Shown here piece by piece: positions 23,133 to 34,559 of a DNA stretch of 64,000 bases; positions within the stretch are counted from its first letter, which is position 1, and every line of letters begins with the position of its first letter. The translations under genes were made by a program, and so were the position numbers. This DNA comes from Plasmodiophora brassicae. Its lineage: Eukaryota; Endomyxa; Phytomyxea; Plasmodiophorida; Plasmodiophoridae. The stretch covers positions 186,001 to 250,000 of the forward strand of contig JASFAU010000009.1 of NCBI GenBank assembly GCA_039704465.1, given 5' to 3'. A model generated the notes under the pieces. The model saw nothing but the letters and a program-made list of their open reading frames with translations, was not told the DNA's origin and did no database searches.

Positions 23133-23612
23133 ATGTCGTTGGCGAGACTGGTTGTGCTCGTCGTGGCCGTCGCGATCCTATGCGGTGTGACGTTGGGCGC
23201 GGGCACGGGCGTTCGAGTTACAGCGTTTGACCAGGTCGTTGCAGCGGTCGACAAGCCCTGGGTCCGACGTTTGCGGAAGGCGTACTCCGACCGTGGGTCC
23301 ACTTGTGCTGCCAGGCCGCCTCTGGACGTCTGACTGTGCTGCGGTGTAGATGTCGGCAAGCAACTTGCGAATGGTCGGGGCATCTGGAAACCCCTGCTGA
23401 TCACGATGCTGCTGAAGGCCGGCGTTGACATGGTCGATCGGTATATCAAAGGCCCCGTGCGCCCTGATGGCAGTCCCATCCGTCGTCAGCACGCCAAGCG
23501 CAGCGTGGTCCGGTTCGCCCTCAACACGATCATTTTTGCATGGGCTCCGCTCGAGTTCCTGTTCCTGACCGCCCTGCCTGTCGTCGACCGCATTATAGCA
23601 TCCCTTCAATGA
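23133..23612 (+). CDS. Small membrane/secretory protein, two exons
   Basis: It starts MSLARLVVLVVAVAILCGVT, a signal peptide or anchor, then GVRVTAFDQVVAAVDKPWVR. An intron of about 60 nt ends in ggtgtag. The second exon reads DVGKQLANGRGIWKPLLITM, then VDRYIKGPVRPDGSP and a final hydrophobic segment FALNTIIFAWAPLEFLFLTA. The exact donor is uncertain. Probably under 140 aa. No family is recognised. It is divergent from the 497-aa protein. Confidence 0.45.
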
Positions 23613-24687
23613 TACAGTCAGTTGTTTATCGTCGTGTATGCCATGGTGGCAGTCAAGTGGCAACGCATTCGACGCCGTGCCCCCGTTCACGAACCATTGG
23701 TCCACCCATGGTGAAAACGCGGGCGCCGCATGCCTTCTCTGGTCAGGACCGCAATCTGCATTATGACTGGTAAACTAACAGGGTTGGATCGAGATTGACC
23801 TGATCCACGAAGACGTCTTGATGACCTTGCCATTCGTCACATCCGTGCCGATGGCGTTGAAGGAACGTCCAACAAACGGACAGTTATGGTTTGTACAGGC
23901 TGCTCTGCTGGCGTTACCTGGCAGCCGTCACGATTTCGTGTTCAGGTCGCCTGGCACTTTTGACTGGACGGTCGTGCCCTGTGCCCTTGTCCGTGCGATC
24001 GTCAAACGGGGCAGACGACGCTCGTTGATCAACTCTCTCTGGAAGTGCACCTAGCCGTGACGACGACATTTAAACAGTTTCCGACACCGGCGTACCGATC
24101 GTTCCCCATTCGTGGATATATGATTTTGCTTGGTGATGACCAGGGAAACAGTGGTCAGAAATCTGTAGCGGCCACGTCAATGCCAGGCACGAGTCGGTGA
24201 CCACCCACAGGAGCCTCGATATCTAGATATTTGACGCGTAGTGAACGTGCTCGGCCGCCAGGTCAAATATCTTCACGATATGTGAGCCGCGGGTGCTTGG
24301 TGTCCCACTCCCACCTATTGGCATTAATTGTTCAGCGAGATATGCACTCTTGGAATGACCTGAGATCATCAGCAGGCAGGCAGTCAGAACACGGTGGCCT
24401 TTGAATGCACGTCTCGACGTTATAATTCATCCACTTCAATCAATACTTGGCGTGTAGTAGATACGCCAAGCGGCGTCCGACAAGAATCATCCACTAGGAT
24501 ATTCCAGACATATCGCCTAGATATGTCTGGCGGGGCAATGGTGTCTCGCGGTGTCAGATATTTCACAGATATGTCCCAATTGGCGCGAAGCGCGGGTGGA
24601 TGGCCGACCCCACCAGGCTAGGTATCTGAGATGCACGAGGCGCTAACGGTCATTTCGTATCTTGCCGGTTTTCGAAAGGTTGACGTT
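23613..24687. other. Intergenic region with short palindromes
   Basis: No convincing gene. A 78-codon frame at 23818-24054 has no features. From 24210 to 24580 the sequence is richer in AT and contains several GATAT/ATATC motifs and a 27-bp hairpin at about 24504-24530 (CCAGACATAT, 7-nt loop, ATATGTCTGG). These could be regulatory sites for the downstream GH114 gene or remnants of a small element. Confidence 0.35.
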
Positions 24688-25693
24688 ATGGGCATCACGA
24701 GCACATTGGCATTCGCAGTCACAACGGCGGTCCTGTATGGGGTCGTTGACGTTCATGCAGCCTGGCCTCGGCCTGCGATCGGCATGGGCTGGCAGGTACG
24801 TTCCTCGTGTGTGTGCCACAAGTAACGCGGTGCTGATGTTCGAATATGGTTCTTTAGTGGGAGCTGACGTTGGACGCGGTCCCGGATGTGACGACTCCGA
24901 ACGTTCCCGTGTGGGACGTCGACCCTGAACAGCTCGATTCGACTGACATTACGACGTTGATGAACGACCTTCACGCCAACGACCGCTACATCATCTGCTA
25001 CGTCAACGGTGTGATTTCGTCATCCATCGACGGCACTGCCACAGCGTTCTGATTTGGGCAACAGTGGGTTCGCTAGACACGACTGCATCCGACGCGGCAC
25101 GTTTCAAGGCCGTCAAGCCCACAATCATTGGCAACGCGTATCCTGGTTGGCCCGGAGAGTACTTCCTGGACACCCGCCGGAACGAGACGAGGTCGCTGAT
25201 CAAGGCCCGGTTCCAGCGCATGGCCTCGTACGGGTGCCATGCCATCGAGCCCGACAACCTGGACGCGTACACGTACGACACGTTCCCCGCGGGCAAGACA
25301 GATCTGACGCTTAACGACGCGTTGGACTACCTGAACTGGATCTCGACAACGGTGCATGGTCTGGGCATGGCTGTTGGTCTGAAGAACTCGGCGGACCTGA
25401 TCACGCCGTACAACCTGGTCCCCAAGTTCGACTTCGCCATCGTCGAGTCCTGTGCCGAATTCCCGGGCGACTGCGCGAAGTACGGCCCGTTCATCCAGGC
25501 GGGCAAGCCTGTGTTCGCCGCCGAGTACACCGACATCGGGTCGGGTGGCTGCTCGCTCGCCTCATCGGTAGCGTCAGCGTGCTCTGTCACGAACGCCGCG
25601 AATTTCGAAGGCATCATCAAGTCGTGTGACCTGGGGTCGGAATATCAAGCCTGTCAGACGTACGACAACAACGGGTACCGTACGGCACCCTGA
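24688..25693 (+). CDS. Secreted GH114-type glycosidase (alpha-1,4-polygalactosaminidase family)
   Basis: Three exons. Exon 1 encodes a signal peptide beginning MGITSTLAFAVTTAVLYGVV, then IGMGWQ. Introns with donors gtacgt and gtgtga are in phase. The mature TIM-barrel domain shows WELTLDAVPDVTTPNVPVWD, DLHANDRYIICYVNVGSLD, GWPGEYFLDTR, RFQRMASYGCHAIEPDNLDA, then GLGMAVGLKNSADLI and FDFAIVESCAEF, the family's conserved acidic and strand motifs. Family members hydrolyse alpha-1,4-galactosaminogalactan-type polymers. Members occur in bacteria and fungi. About 300 aa, close to family length. Likely extracellular. Confidence 0.85.
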
Positions 25694-26492
25694 GCGAATC
25701 TGCCCATCAGGGCTGAAAGTGACCGACGTCCCTTGTTCCTATTGCTCTGTATTTGTATTGTTGAATGAACTGATATTGTGCTGGTTTGGTCACTCGACGC
25801 CGATGGGGCCTGGTCCTTTGACGCTTGCTGATAACGGCTCACTGCACGCCTTGGCCCGTGTGTCACCCAACGTCACCGCGCTTCGTCTGCACGAAATGGC
25901 ACGTAGGCCTCGGCTCCCTTGAGCTAAGGCTAGTCGAATCCGCATTGAGTGAGCGGGGCAAGCTAACGATGCCTAGTTGCACATTGGAACTCGCCCCACG
26001 TGAACCCGGAGATCGTAAATGAGGGAGACGTGCCGTTCGGCTGGATTGCGAACGAACTTCCCTCGACGGCGCTCCCTCAGCAAGCACGGTCTATGGGACT
26101 CCTCTCCCCCCAGCCCCCAGCAGTTGCTGAGAGATCGTTGGCCCACAACGGACAGTGCTGGAAGTGCCCTTTACTGGGCACAGCCCGATCACATCTGGGT
26201 CAGGAACCGCATTCCATGTTGCCTTCCGCTCCTGTATGGCCAGCCCACGCAACCGTGACTGGTAATCAGGGGTGATCCCAACGTCCGTGGAACCGCCAGG
26301 AACACGGTGCCCAACACGCGGCACGCTCAGTCAGTGTGCGCTGCTGAAGAGCAACCCCGAGCGCGCACATGTGCGTGTGCGTGCGTGCGGATCCGCAGGG
26401 CACGCAGTCACGCTCGGGTACGGCGCAGTTTCTGGAGGGGTACGGCACCGGGCCGACACTGGGTGGCTCGCGGTGGTAGACATTGAGTCACG
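25694..26492. other. Intergenic, no gene recognised
   Basis: Upstream of the PDR transporter. Overlapping short frames on both strands lack domains. A GTGCGTGTGCGTGCGTGCG run near 26370 is simple sequence. I see no other structure. Confidence 0.4.
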
Positions 26493-29400
26493 ATGGCTGC
26501 CGACGTGGACGGAACGTCGTCGATCCGGCGCGTACACTCGGATCCGTCGTTATTGGAGATGTCGATGGTGACGGATGCTGATGCCGACATGGTGCGCTCG
26601 TCGAGCTTCGTGTCCGTCGACGGTGGCGGTCGTCGCCCGATAGGCGAGGCCGTCGCCGACGATGCCGAATCGCAGCTGGTGAACGCCATTGGGACGAACA
26701 GCCTGGCGGCGTTCGACCTGTCGAAAATGACGACCGACGCGTACAAACGCCTGACACTATTGCAACTGGATGCCGGGCTGATCGAGCAGCCATCGACGCT
26801 GACCTATCGTAGCATCTCGTATTACCGTGAGAATCGTCGCGTGTTCGAAGGCGTTTCCGGATTCCTCAAACCAGGCATGTTGGCTGGAAGGTATGGCCAT
26901 CAGGAGTCTCATGCTCCTGTCCCACAGGAATGCTGGTCCTCGGCCTTGGGGCGAGCGACGCCGGGATTTCGAGCTTGCTGAAGGTTCTGGCGAGACGGCA
27001 ACAGGGCGGTAGCGTCAGAGGCGACCTCCGACTGAATGGCGTTGCGAACCCTCCTGACTATCGCAAGGTCGTTTCGTATGTCCCGTTCGAAGGTTCCGAA
27101 CCTCGTCGTTGCTGCCCGGCCATCATACTGACGAGCTCCGTGCGGTGGCAGATCTTCACATCGGGCATATGAAAGTCAGCGAGGCGATCCGGTTCTCACT
27201 TGTCCTAAGAGCGTCGCCTTTGCTGCCCGATCGATTCATCGACTTCCAGGTGCGCGTCATCCTGCACCTGCTGAAGCTGACGCACCGCGCCAATTCGCTA
27301 ATCGGAAGCGCCACCGTTCGGGGCATCAGTACGTCTACGGTGTGCTGCCCACGAAAAGTCATTGATGTCGGTTGGGTTTGCCTGTCAACAGGTGGAGGCG
27401 AACGTCGTCGGTTGACAATAGCCCTTGAGGTCGCTGCCGGCCATGCGGGTATGTTTATCGAACATAGCATCGTTCGGTCGACTGTGACGTCATTCGCTTT
27501 TGTGGCTCAGTCTTCCTTATGGACGGCCCTACGAACGGTCTCGATTCCAATAGCGCGATGGAGCTGGTTTCGATTGCAAGGAGTCTTACCGATTGCGGTC
27601 GCGCCGTCATGATGTCGCTGGTTCAGGTAACGATTGATTGCTCTGCGTTTCGGCATCTGCTGACCTGTGTGCCCTGCCAGGTGTCGCCTGAGCTGTTCTC
27701 GAAGTTCGACTTTATTCACATGCAGTCGCGAGGACAGATGGTGTACTTTGGCCCAACTGGCCAGGCCGCTACCTATATGGAGCACCTGGGGTAAAGCGTC
27801 GTGGAAATCGGGATCATGCATGTATCAACCCTTCAGTGCAGATACGTGAGGCCAAAGGGAAAGACAGTTCCCGACTTCCTTTCGGATATCAGTGCTGATC
27901 CATCTCGTCACTACCATGGCGTTTCATCATTGTCCGATTCCATAATTTCGTTCGACGCGCATCTCGAGAACGTCTTTCGCGACGGGACATGCCATGCGCT
28001 GGTACCGCACCGGCAAGGGGGCACATCGTTGCTTCTTGCTCGATCGTATCGAAATTCCCGATTCTTTGAAGACCTGGGCAGAGTCCTGTGGGCCGAAGAA
28101 AACGTTGAGTCGTGTGAACGACAGGCAACGCGCATATCGGCGTACAACGTGCTCGACGAGATTGCGCAGAACGCTTGCACCCGGAAACTCTTGCGATCCG
28201 AGCTTGCCAAGGAGCTCGTGGGCTTTGGCCTGAAAACAAAGTTCAACTCCACTTTGACCTCGCAGTTCCTGGCGTGCCTGCGACGGTACGTACCGTTGTC
28301 GTTGTTCAGACGAGCCATCTCAGCTGAACCGTCAGAGAAATTGTCATGAACGTTCGTGAGACGTCCAAGGTTATTTCACGCGTAACGAGGGCTCTGATCA
28401 TTGCCCTCGTTTGTGGAACTGTCTTCTGGCAGCTCGACACATCTCAGGTGCCACTCCGCAATGGATGTTTTACCAAGGCACTGATCCTCACAGGCTGGGG
28501 CACGTTCCCGCTTAGGCGCGATTATCGTAGTAGCTGGCTTCATTGGCTACGATGGGCTTGATGAAATTTCTCAGACGTTTCAGTCTCGGTACGATTCGTA
28601 GTCATCTGGTATTGGCGTATCGACCAGGTACTGACCAATCTCAGGGCATTGTTTTATTCGCAAAGGAATGCCGGTTACTACAGAGTCCTGGCATATTTCC
28701 TGGCCAACATAATCGCTGATCTTCCCATTCTGGCTCTTCAGACCATGATCTTGACAACGATCACCTACCCTATGATTGGTTTAGTTGGTCAAGGGACCCC
28801 CGCGTATCGTATCTCATGTGTTTTCAGGGATGCGTGATGGACTGTTCAGTGGCCGGTTCGTGATATTCTGTATGATTACGTTCCAGCTGGCAATAGTCAG
28901 TCGATCGTGGACATCCTTCATAGCGAACCTGATTCCAAACGAGGTCAGCGATCGTCTGTTGAAGTACAACGATCGTTGACATAATCCGGGGACCATACAC
29001 AGGCTATGGCAGCGACGGTCGCCGTTATTACAAATGACCTTTTCTGGTCATGTCAGGGGTTTACTGTACCTGTTCGCCTTATTCCTGGGTTCCTGAGATG
29101 GGTCAACTTCGTATCGTACTTCACCAGGGTGTTCCAGGTGCGCCGAGCCGCCTGTGTCTCGCCTTCACACTTACCCTATGTGTGCAGGCGTACGCCATCA
29201 ACGAGCTTGACGGGCTTCAACTCTACTGTGCTCCAACGGATTCCTGTCGCTGGTTAACAGGTACAGACCTGTTAACCGAGCATTCCCTGAATTCGTCTGG
29301 ATTGTCGCCGTTGAGTCTGTGGGGCGTTACGTGGGTCTTCGTCGCGCTGTTTCAACTGCTGTCGATTCTGTGCATGACGTTCCTGAACTTTGAAGCTCGA

Positions 29401-31510
29401 AGCGGCAGCGATTCCGCTATTGGCAAAGAACCCTCCGTTGAGCTGGCGAATCTCGCACCTAGTGATCATGTTCATGTGGAAACACGTTCGGAAACTAGGG
29501 GTAGGGTTCACTTCAGAATGCTGTACGCTCCTCATAACGGGTTCTGCAGGTTCGCTGGAGGCACCGAGCAAGGACGGCTCGCGGCTTGCATTCACGCATC
29601 TGACGTACACGGTCGGAAATCGCGTTCTTCTGCACGATATCTCGGGATTCGCACAACCAGGAATGATGATCGCCATTCTCGGGCAAGCACCAATCCGTCA
29701 TGATTCGTGTGGTTGACGTCTAAGTTGTTGGTGCAGGCCGAGTGGTGCAGGAAAGACAACGTTGCTGGATATACTTGCGATGCGAAAGAACACGGGCACG
29801 GTAGACGGCGATATTCTCATCAATGGACAGCCTCGTAACGAGCGCTTTCGCCGATACGTTGCGTACGTCGAGCAGTTTGACCTTCTGCCGTCGTTCGCAA
29901 CGGTAATTGCATACGACTGTCTGTTAAATATCGGTGGAGGACTCAAGCGACCTGCCCAGGTTCGTGAAGTAATCGAATGCAGTGCCCGGCTTCGCCTATC
30001 AAAGCGTGTGTCGCCCCGGAATCTAAGTTGGCATGTTGATTGTATTCTGGAAAGCTTGCAACTGCATTCGGTCGCCAACGAGATTGCTGTGGACCTGAAC
30101 CCGTATGCGGCTGCGTTCCTCGGTACCGCCCATCCGTTCCCGATTTAACCCGTTCATAGGGAACTTCGCAAGAGGACCAGTATCGGGGCCGAGCTGGCCG
30201 CCTTGAGTCACGGCAGCGGGATCCTGTTCCTGGACGAAGCGACAACGGCGTTAGACGCCCCGAGCGCCGTTCGTGTCGTGCAAGCCGTCCGTGCCATTTC
30301 CAAAGATCTGCCCGTTCTCTGCACGATCCACCAGCCGTCGTCCGAGCTGTTCGACCTGTTCAATTTCGTTTGCCTGTTGACGTCCGGTGGCCGACTTGCG
30401 TACTTCGGCCCGTCTGCTCTGCTGCCCACCTTCTGTGCCGACCATGGTTATCCGGAGTGCCTACCGGGTGAGAACCTGGCCGAATATGCACTGCGAACGA
30501 TCTGCTCGACGGCAGAGGTCCCTCCGCTCCCGCTGAACATCTCTGGTGCCGTCGACGACCTGCCATTGCCGATCTTTGTGGACAGCCCTGCCGAAGACGA
30601 CAAACCTGCATGCTCCTATTCGCCATCCTGGTGCGCTGTTCTTCTTGTGCTGCTTCGGCGTCGGTTTATGGCTGAGGTTCGGAACGCGTCCACTATGACG
30701 GTGCGACTGTCGATGATGTTTGTCTTCTCCATCATCATCGGCTGTCTGTTCTTCCAACTGCCGCCGAACTATGATGGCGTCATGAGCCGCCTCGCGTTCG
30801 CATTCAGCATGACCGGTCTGACGACCTGGTCGCAGTGTTCGAAGATCTCGAGCATCATCAACGAACGCCCGTGCTATTATCGAGAGCTGTCCGTCGGCAT
30901 GTACTCGGAGGCCCAGTATTTCATTGCCTCCTGCCTGGCGGAGACGCCGATTATCATGGCACAGGTGCTGATCACCGTCATCCCTGCCTACATGCTGGCG
31001 GGCCTCTCCCTTCGGCCCCGGGCCATTCTACAGTTCGTCATCTGCATCTGGATATGTGCCGAGGCGGCCGCAGGTTGCGTCAGGTTCATCGTGAGTCTGT
31101 CGCCATCCGTTGGGGTCGCCAGCGGCGCCGCCGTTACATTCTTCACGGTGCTGACCTGTTTCGGCGGATTCCTGCTCGTGTATTCGGTAGGGCGGCACCT
31201 GGTCGGCTACTGCTTGATCCGTACGTTGACGGTGACGGGTTTGTAGGCGATGCCCAAGTTCTCGGTGGTGTTCTTCAACATCTCGTTCTTCCGGTTCGCG
31301 ATCTTCTACAACTTCTCTGGCGCCGTTGCAGGCCTGAACGTTCACTGCACTGGCCGCGACGGTGCAGATTGCGTCAAGTCTGTCCTGATGCAGTACGCCG
31401 TCGATCCCGCCCAGCGGCACGTGTACCTGGCGTGCTTGGTCGCTCTTGCCGTTGGATACCGCATCCTTGCGATCATTGCGTTGAAGTTCGTCAAGCACAT
31501 CAAACGGTAG
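26493..31510 (+). CDS. Full-length PDR-type ABCG transporter
   Basis: (NBD-TMD)x2 exporter at the plasma membrane, for lipids or drugs in relatives. The start is [16 protein letters not shown]1 has a degenerate Walker A ([16 protein letters not shown], lacking the P-loop Lys), a canonical signature [12 protein letters not shown] rebuilt across an intron, and Walker [10 protein letters not shown], in which the catalytic Glu is Gly. TMD1 spans about 28.3-29.4 kb. NBD2 has an intact Walker [13 protein letters not shown], assembled across a GC-AG intron (29683-29736), a non-canonical signature [15 protein letters not shown], Walker [14 protein letters not shown] and the H-loop [13 protein letters not shown]2 follows to [19 protein letters not shown]. 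The paired defects match the asymmetric fungal Pdr5 pattern. More than a dozen introns; some in TMD1 are not resolved. Confidence 0.9.
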
Positions 31511-31957
31511 GCGATGGTTGATGACTAAAGGTCAGGACACCAGGTTCGATGTCAACACGATCGCTGGCGCTAGGTCACCGTTTGAATTCCAGTAGCTATC
31601 AAATCCCAGCATTTGCAGCGAATCCGTCATCCTGGGCACGACCACGCAGAGAGTGGGCGCTGCACCAGGGCAGTCGGGTACCTGAGCTTGACCGCGCTCC
31701 AACTGCTGGGCATAGTCTTTGCAACCCGGTTCGTCCCCACGTGCGCTGCTGGCAGCGTGTGGCGAACACGCGCCGTCGTCCACGTTAATGCACGTGGTGC
31801 CCAGCAACGCCCGGCCAGCTGTGGCAGCAACGGAGGCCACCTAGCCGCTTCCGCCGTCAACAACAACGCTGGGCCCGGCACCCATCATCTCTTGCCTCGA
31901 ATAGGAACCGTACCGCCTTTATGCCGACAGGTGAGGGCACGACCTGCGCGCGATGCC
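31511..31957. other. Intergenic between convergent genes
   Basis: It separates the stops of the PDR transporter and the 7-TM gene. The long plus-strand frame starting at 31613 is antisense to the 7-TM gene and is not a gene. Nothing else is seen. Confidence 0.5.
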
Positions 31958-33501
31958 CTACTTCTTGGAGGTGACCCGCACGGCCAGCGCCGGCGCGACG
32001 GTGGACAGGCGGGCGCTTGTCGGTCGCGGCTTGAACATCGCGACCCGGAACGCGCTGTCCAGCGCACGCCCGTTGTACACCAGCGTCCAGCATATCGTCC
32101 ACTGCGATGGACGGTACAGGTGCGCCGACGACGCCACCACCAGCGCGGCGCCCACACAGATCAGGATCATCGACAGGGACATGCCCAGGACGCATCGGCT
32201 CAACCGCGTCAGAACGGGACCCATGCCGTCGTCCTGGTTACCGGCCGCCCGCGTCGCCTGCAGGCGAACCCGGCGGGCGGTCCTATAGTAGTGCATCACG
32301 CTGACGAGGACGTGCAGGCTGAACGTCAGCTGGAACACGAAGCCCAGTGCCGAGACGACTGTCGGCACGACCTGGTTGCTGTTGTACAGCGCAAACAGGA
32401 CACTGCCGGCCGTGTCGATGGCCACGGGGACGGTCAGCAGCAGCGCGAACGCGACGGGGCGGTCGCCCCGTATCAGGCGTGTCGCCAGAGACGCATCGAC
32501 GACGACGGGCAGATGCCGGATCCAGGCCGATGCCGAGAGCAGGGACGCGGACAGGCTCCAGCCGCCCAGCGAAGTGGTGAAGTACTGCAGAACCGGGTAG
32601 GGCAGGTTCGGCGTGCTGTAGAAACCGCCAATGGCCAGGACGGCACCGGACAGGGTCGAAGTGGCCACCTCGATGGCCAGGACGGCGTGCGGCAACCCGA
32701 GCGCCTTCCAAATGAAGGACGCCCGACGCGGCAATGACCGTTGTCGCACCGTATGAGCATCGCTCATGTGCTCGCCATCGATGATGCGCATGTGGACCAC
32801 CAAGAACACGGCGGCCGTCATGCCCGATACGATCAGGACGACGCTTGGCAGAATCCGGACGAACAGCTGGTAGTACCAGGAGGCAAGCGCGGATCGCCAG
32901 ACGTTGACGTCGGGACGTACGGTGGCGTTTCGTCCAGGGGCATCGCTGACGAGCGCGTCGTACAGCACGCCGCTGGGCCCGATGTTCAGGAACAGCATCG
33001 GAAGGTGGCGCGTGTGGGCGCCTCGCGACCCGTCGTTGCTGTACATGTTTAGGGACGGCAGGTAGTCGACCTCTGGCACTGACGAACGGGGGCTTATCAT
33101 TGGGCCGCGACCCCAGCACAGGCGCGGCACTCACATAGGACAGCGGCCGCCCCCGTGACGTACAACGACAGGTACCATGCTTCGTAGGAGCACGCCGCTC
33201 GCGACACCGCTTCCGTCGTTACCAGGATGATGGCGTCTGCAGCGCGCGTTGTGGCCGGCTCGCACAGGTCGCCGCCGAACAGTACGATGGGGCCGCTCCT
33301 GGTCCTGTTGGGGTCGTCGGGCTGCGGCCCGATGAACGACGTCGTTGGCGGCGCGTACAGGTCCAGCCCGGCAAGTGGGCTGTCTCGTGACGCCAACGAC
33401 GGGAACGACAGCGAACCGTCAACGGCGCCGATGCTGAGTACCACCAGCGCACGTGCTATCACGCCGGGCGTCGACATCGAATCTAGCATGATGAGCATCA
33501 T
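31958..33501 (-). CDS. Seven-TM receptor-like protein with PA-like ectodomain
   Basis: Two exons joined by a 55-60-nt intron with a perfect GTGAGT donor and a cgtcag acceptor (TGAAVL...LPEVDYL). The N-terminus is a signal peptide (STPGVIARALVVLSIGAVDG). The ectodomain GPIVLFGGDLCEPATTRAAD then AIILVTTEA resembles the protease-associated (PA) fold. Seven hydrophobic helices follow: LPSVVLIVSGMTAAVFLVV, ASFIWKALGLPHAVLAIEVA, LGGWSLSASLLSASAW, VAFALLLTVPVAIDTAGSVL, TVVSALGFVFQLTFSLHVLV, CVLGMSLSMILICVGAALVV and WTICWTLVYNGRALDSAF. The architecture suggests a surface receptor or sorting receptor; no ligand can be inferred. About 500 aa. Confidence 0.65.
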
Positions 33502-33681
33502 CGGCTATGTATATGTCTAGAGTACGGTTGGGTGGCACACAACCGAAGCGATCGACCTGTACGGCTGGCTGCACGTAATCTGGGCGACCTGGTGGATTCC
33601 GGTTCTTAGCCAGGGGCGGGTCGATCGCGCAACGCTCCTGGGACGGATTGCCGTGTGCCGCGTGCGGTGGAGGGCCCGCGC

Positions 33682-34414
33682 ATGATCGTCGCGCGGCGGC
33701 TGTCCCCATGGCGTTGGCCGGCAGTGCCGATGCGGCGGTTGGCGAGCGTCGCCGACGACCCCGTCGTCCTTCTGATCGATAAGGCCGGGAAGAACCTTGG
33801 CCACAAGGTTCGTCCGGCGTTCCATGCGGTTCGGCGCACATTGGAGGATGCTGACCCGGATGGATGGCGGCCGTAGACAATGTCGGAAGCGGTACGCCTG
33901 GCAGCGCACTCGCACGGTGACCTGTTCCCTGTGAATACCTCGAAACAACCTGCCGTCTACAAGATCGGGTTGGCATCGGCGAAGCCGGCGGAGCAGCCGT
34001 TGGCACCCGCGGGCGCCGCCGAAGCGAAGACGTCCAAGACGTGCAAGAAGGTCAAGGAGAAGTGCGTTCAGTTCACGACGAGGACAGAGGTCACAGGCAA
34101 TGCATATAGGCTGTGTCTGCGTCGGCTGATGGGGGGCGGCCTGATTTCAGAAACACGATTTCGACCATAAGGTTGCTTCGGCAAGAAAGTTCCTTCTCGA
34201 AGGGCACCGCGTGTCTATCGTCGTTACGCTCATCAACAAGGGTGCCAGAGTCGACAAAGGCAACCGGGTCCTGACGTCCATGACGCTGCAGGACGCCCGG
34301 GACCGCATCTGCAACGACCTCGCCGACGTGGGTAAACTGCACGGTTCGGTTCGGGACATCGGCTGGCGACATACGTTCGCGCTGAACCCTTTACACCCGC
34401 CACCACCCAAATAA
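33682..34414 (+). CDS. Mitochondrial translation initiation factor IF-3
   Basis: It keeps mitoribosome subunits apart and proofreads start codon choice. Three exons. The first begins MIVARRLSPWRWPAVPMRRL, a typical mitochondrial presequence (an ATG 27 nt upstream is also open), and carries VLLIDKAGKNLGHK. The second has EAVRLAAHSHGDLFPVNT and PAVYKIG, the classic IF-3 N-domain signature, then a Lys-rich linker KTSKTCKKVKEK. The third has KHDFDHKVASARKFLLEGHR, the IF-3 C-domain start, and LINKGARVDKGNRVL. Both splices are in phase. Length fits the family. It is upstream of AAMP on the same strand. Confidence 0.85.
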
Positions 34415-34525
34415 ATGGGATAGTTTCTCATTTACGTTCGTACAGCATGTTTATCTGGGACGACGGACGAGAGCAGGCCCAAGCCATGATGCAGATCCGG
34501 CTTCCGGACTTCTGCGAGCAGGGCA

Positions 34526-34546
34526 CGGAGTCCGTGACGGAGTCCG
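34526..34546 (+). promoter_or_regulatory. Double CGGAGTCCG element upstream of AAMP
   Basis: Two exact CGGAGTCCG copies separated by three bases (TGA), 13 nt before the AAMP start codon. The same arrangement occurs before three other genes in this window (40393, 41955 inverted, 42383). It may be a promoter element or a 5' UTR motif. Confidence 0.6.
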
Positions 34547-34559
34547 CAGCACACGGTCG

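Noticed and set aside
31613..32737. A 374-codon plus-strand frame
   Set aside because: It is antisense to the 7-TM gene, rich in Arg, Gln, His and Ala as expected from the shadow of a GC-rich gene, and has no domain.
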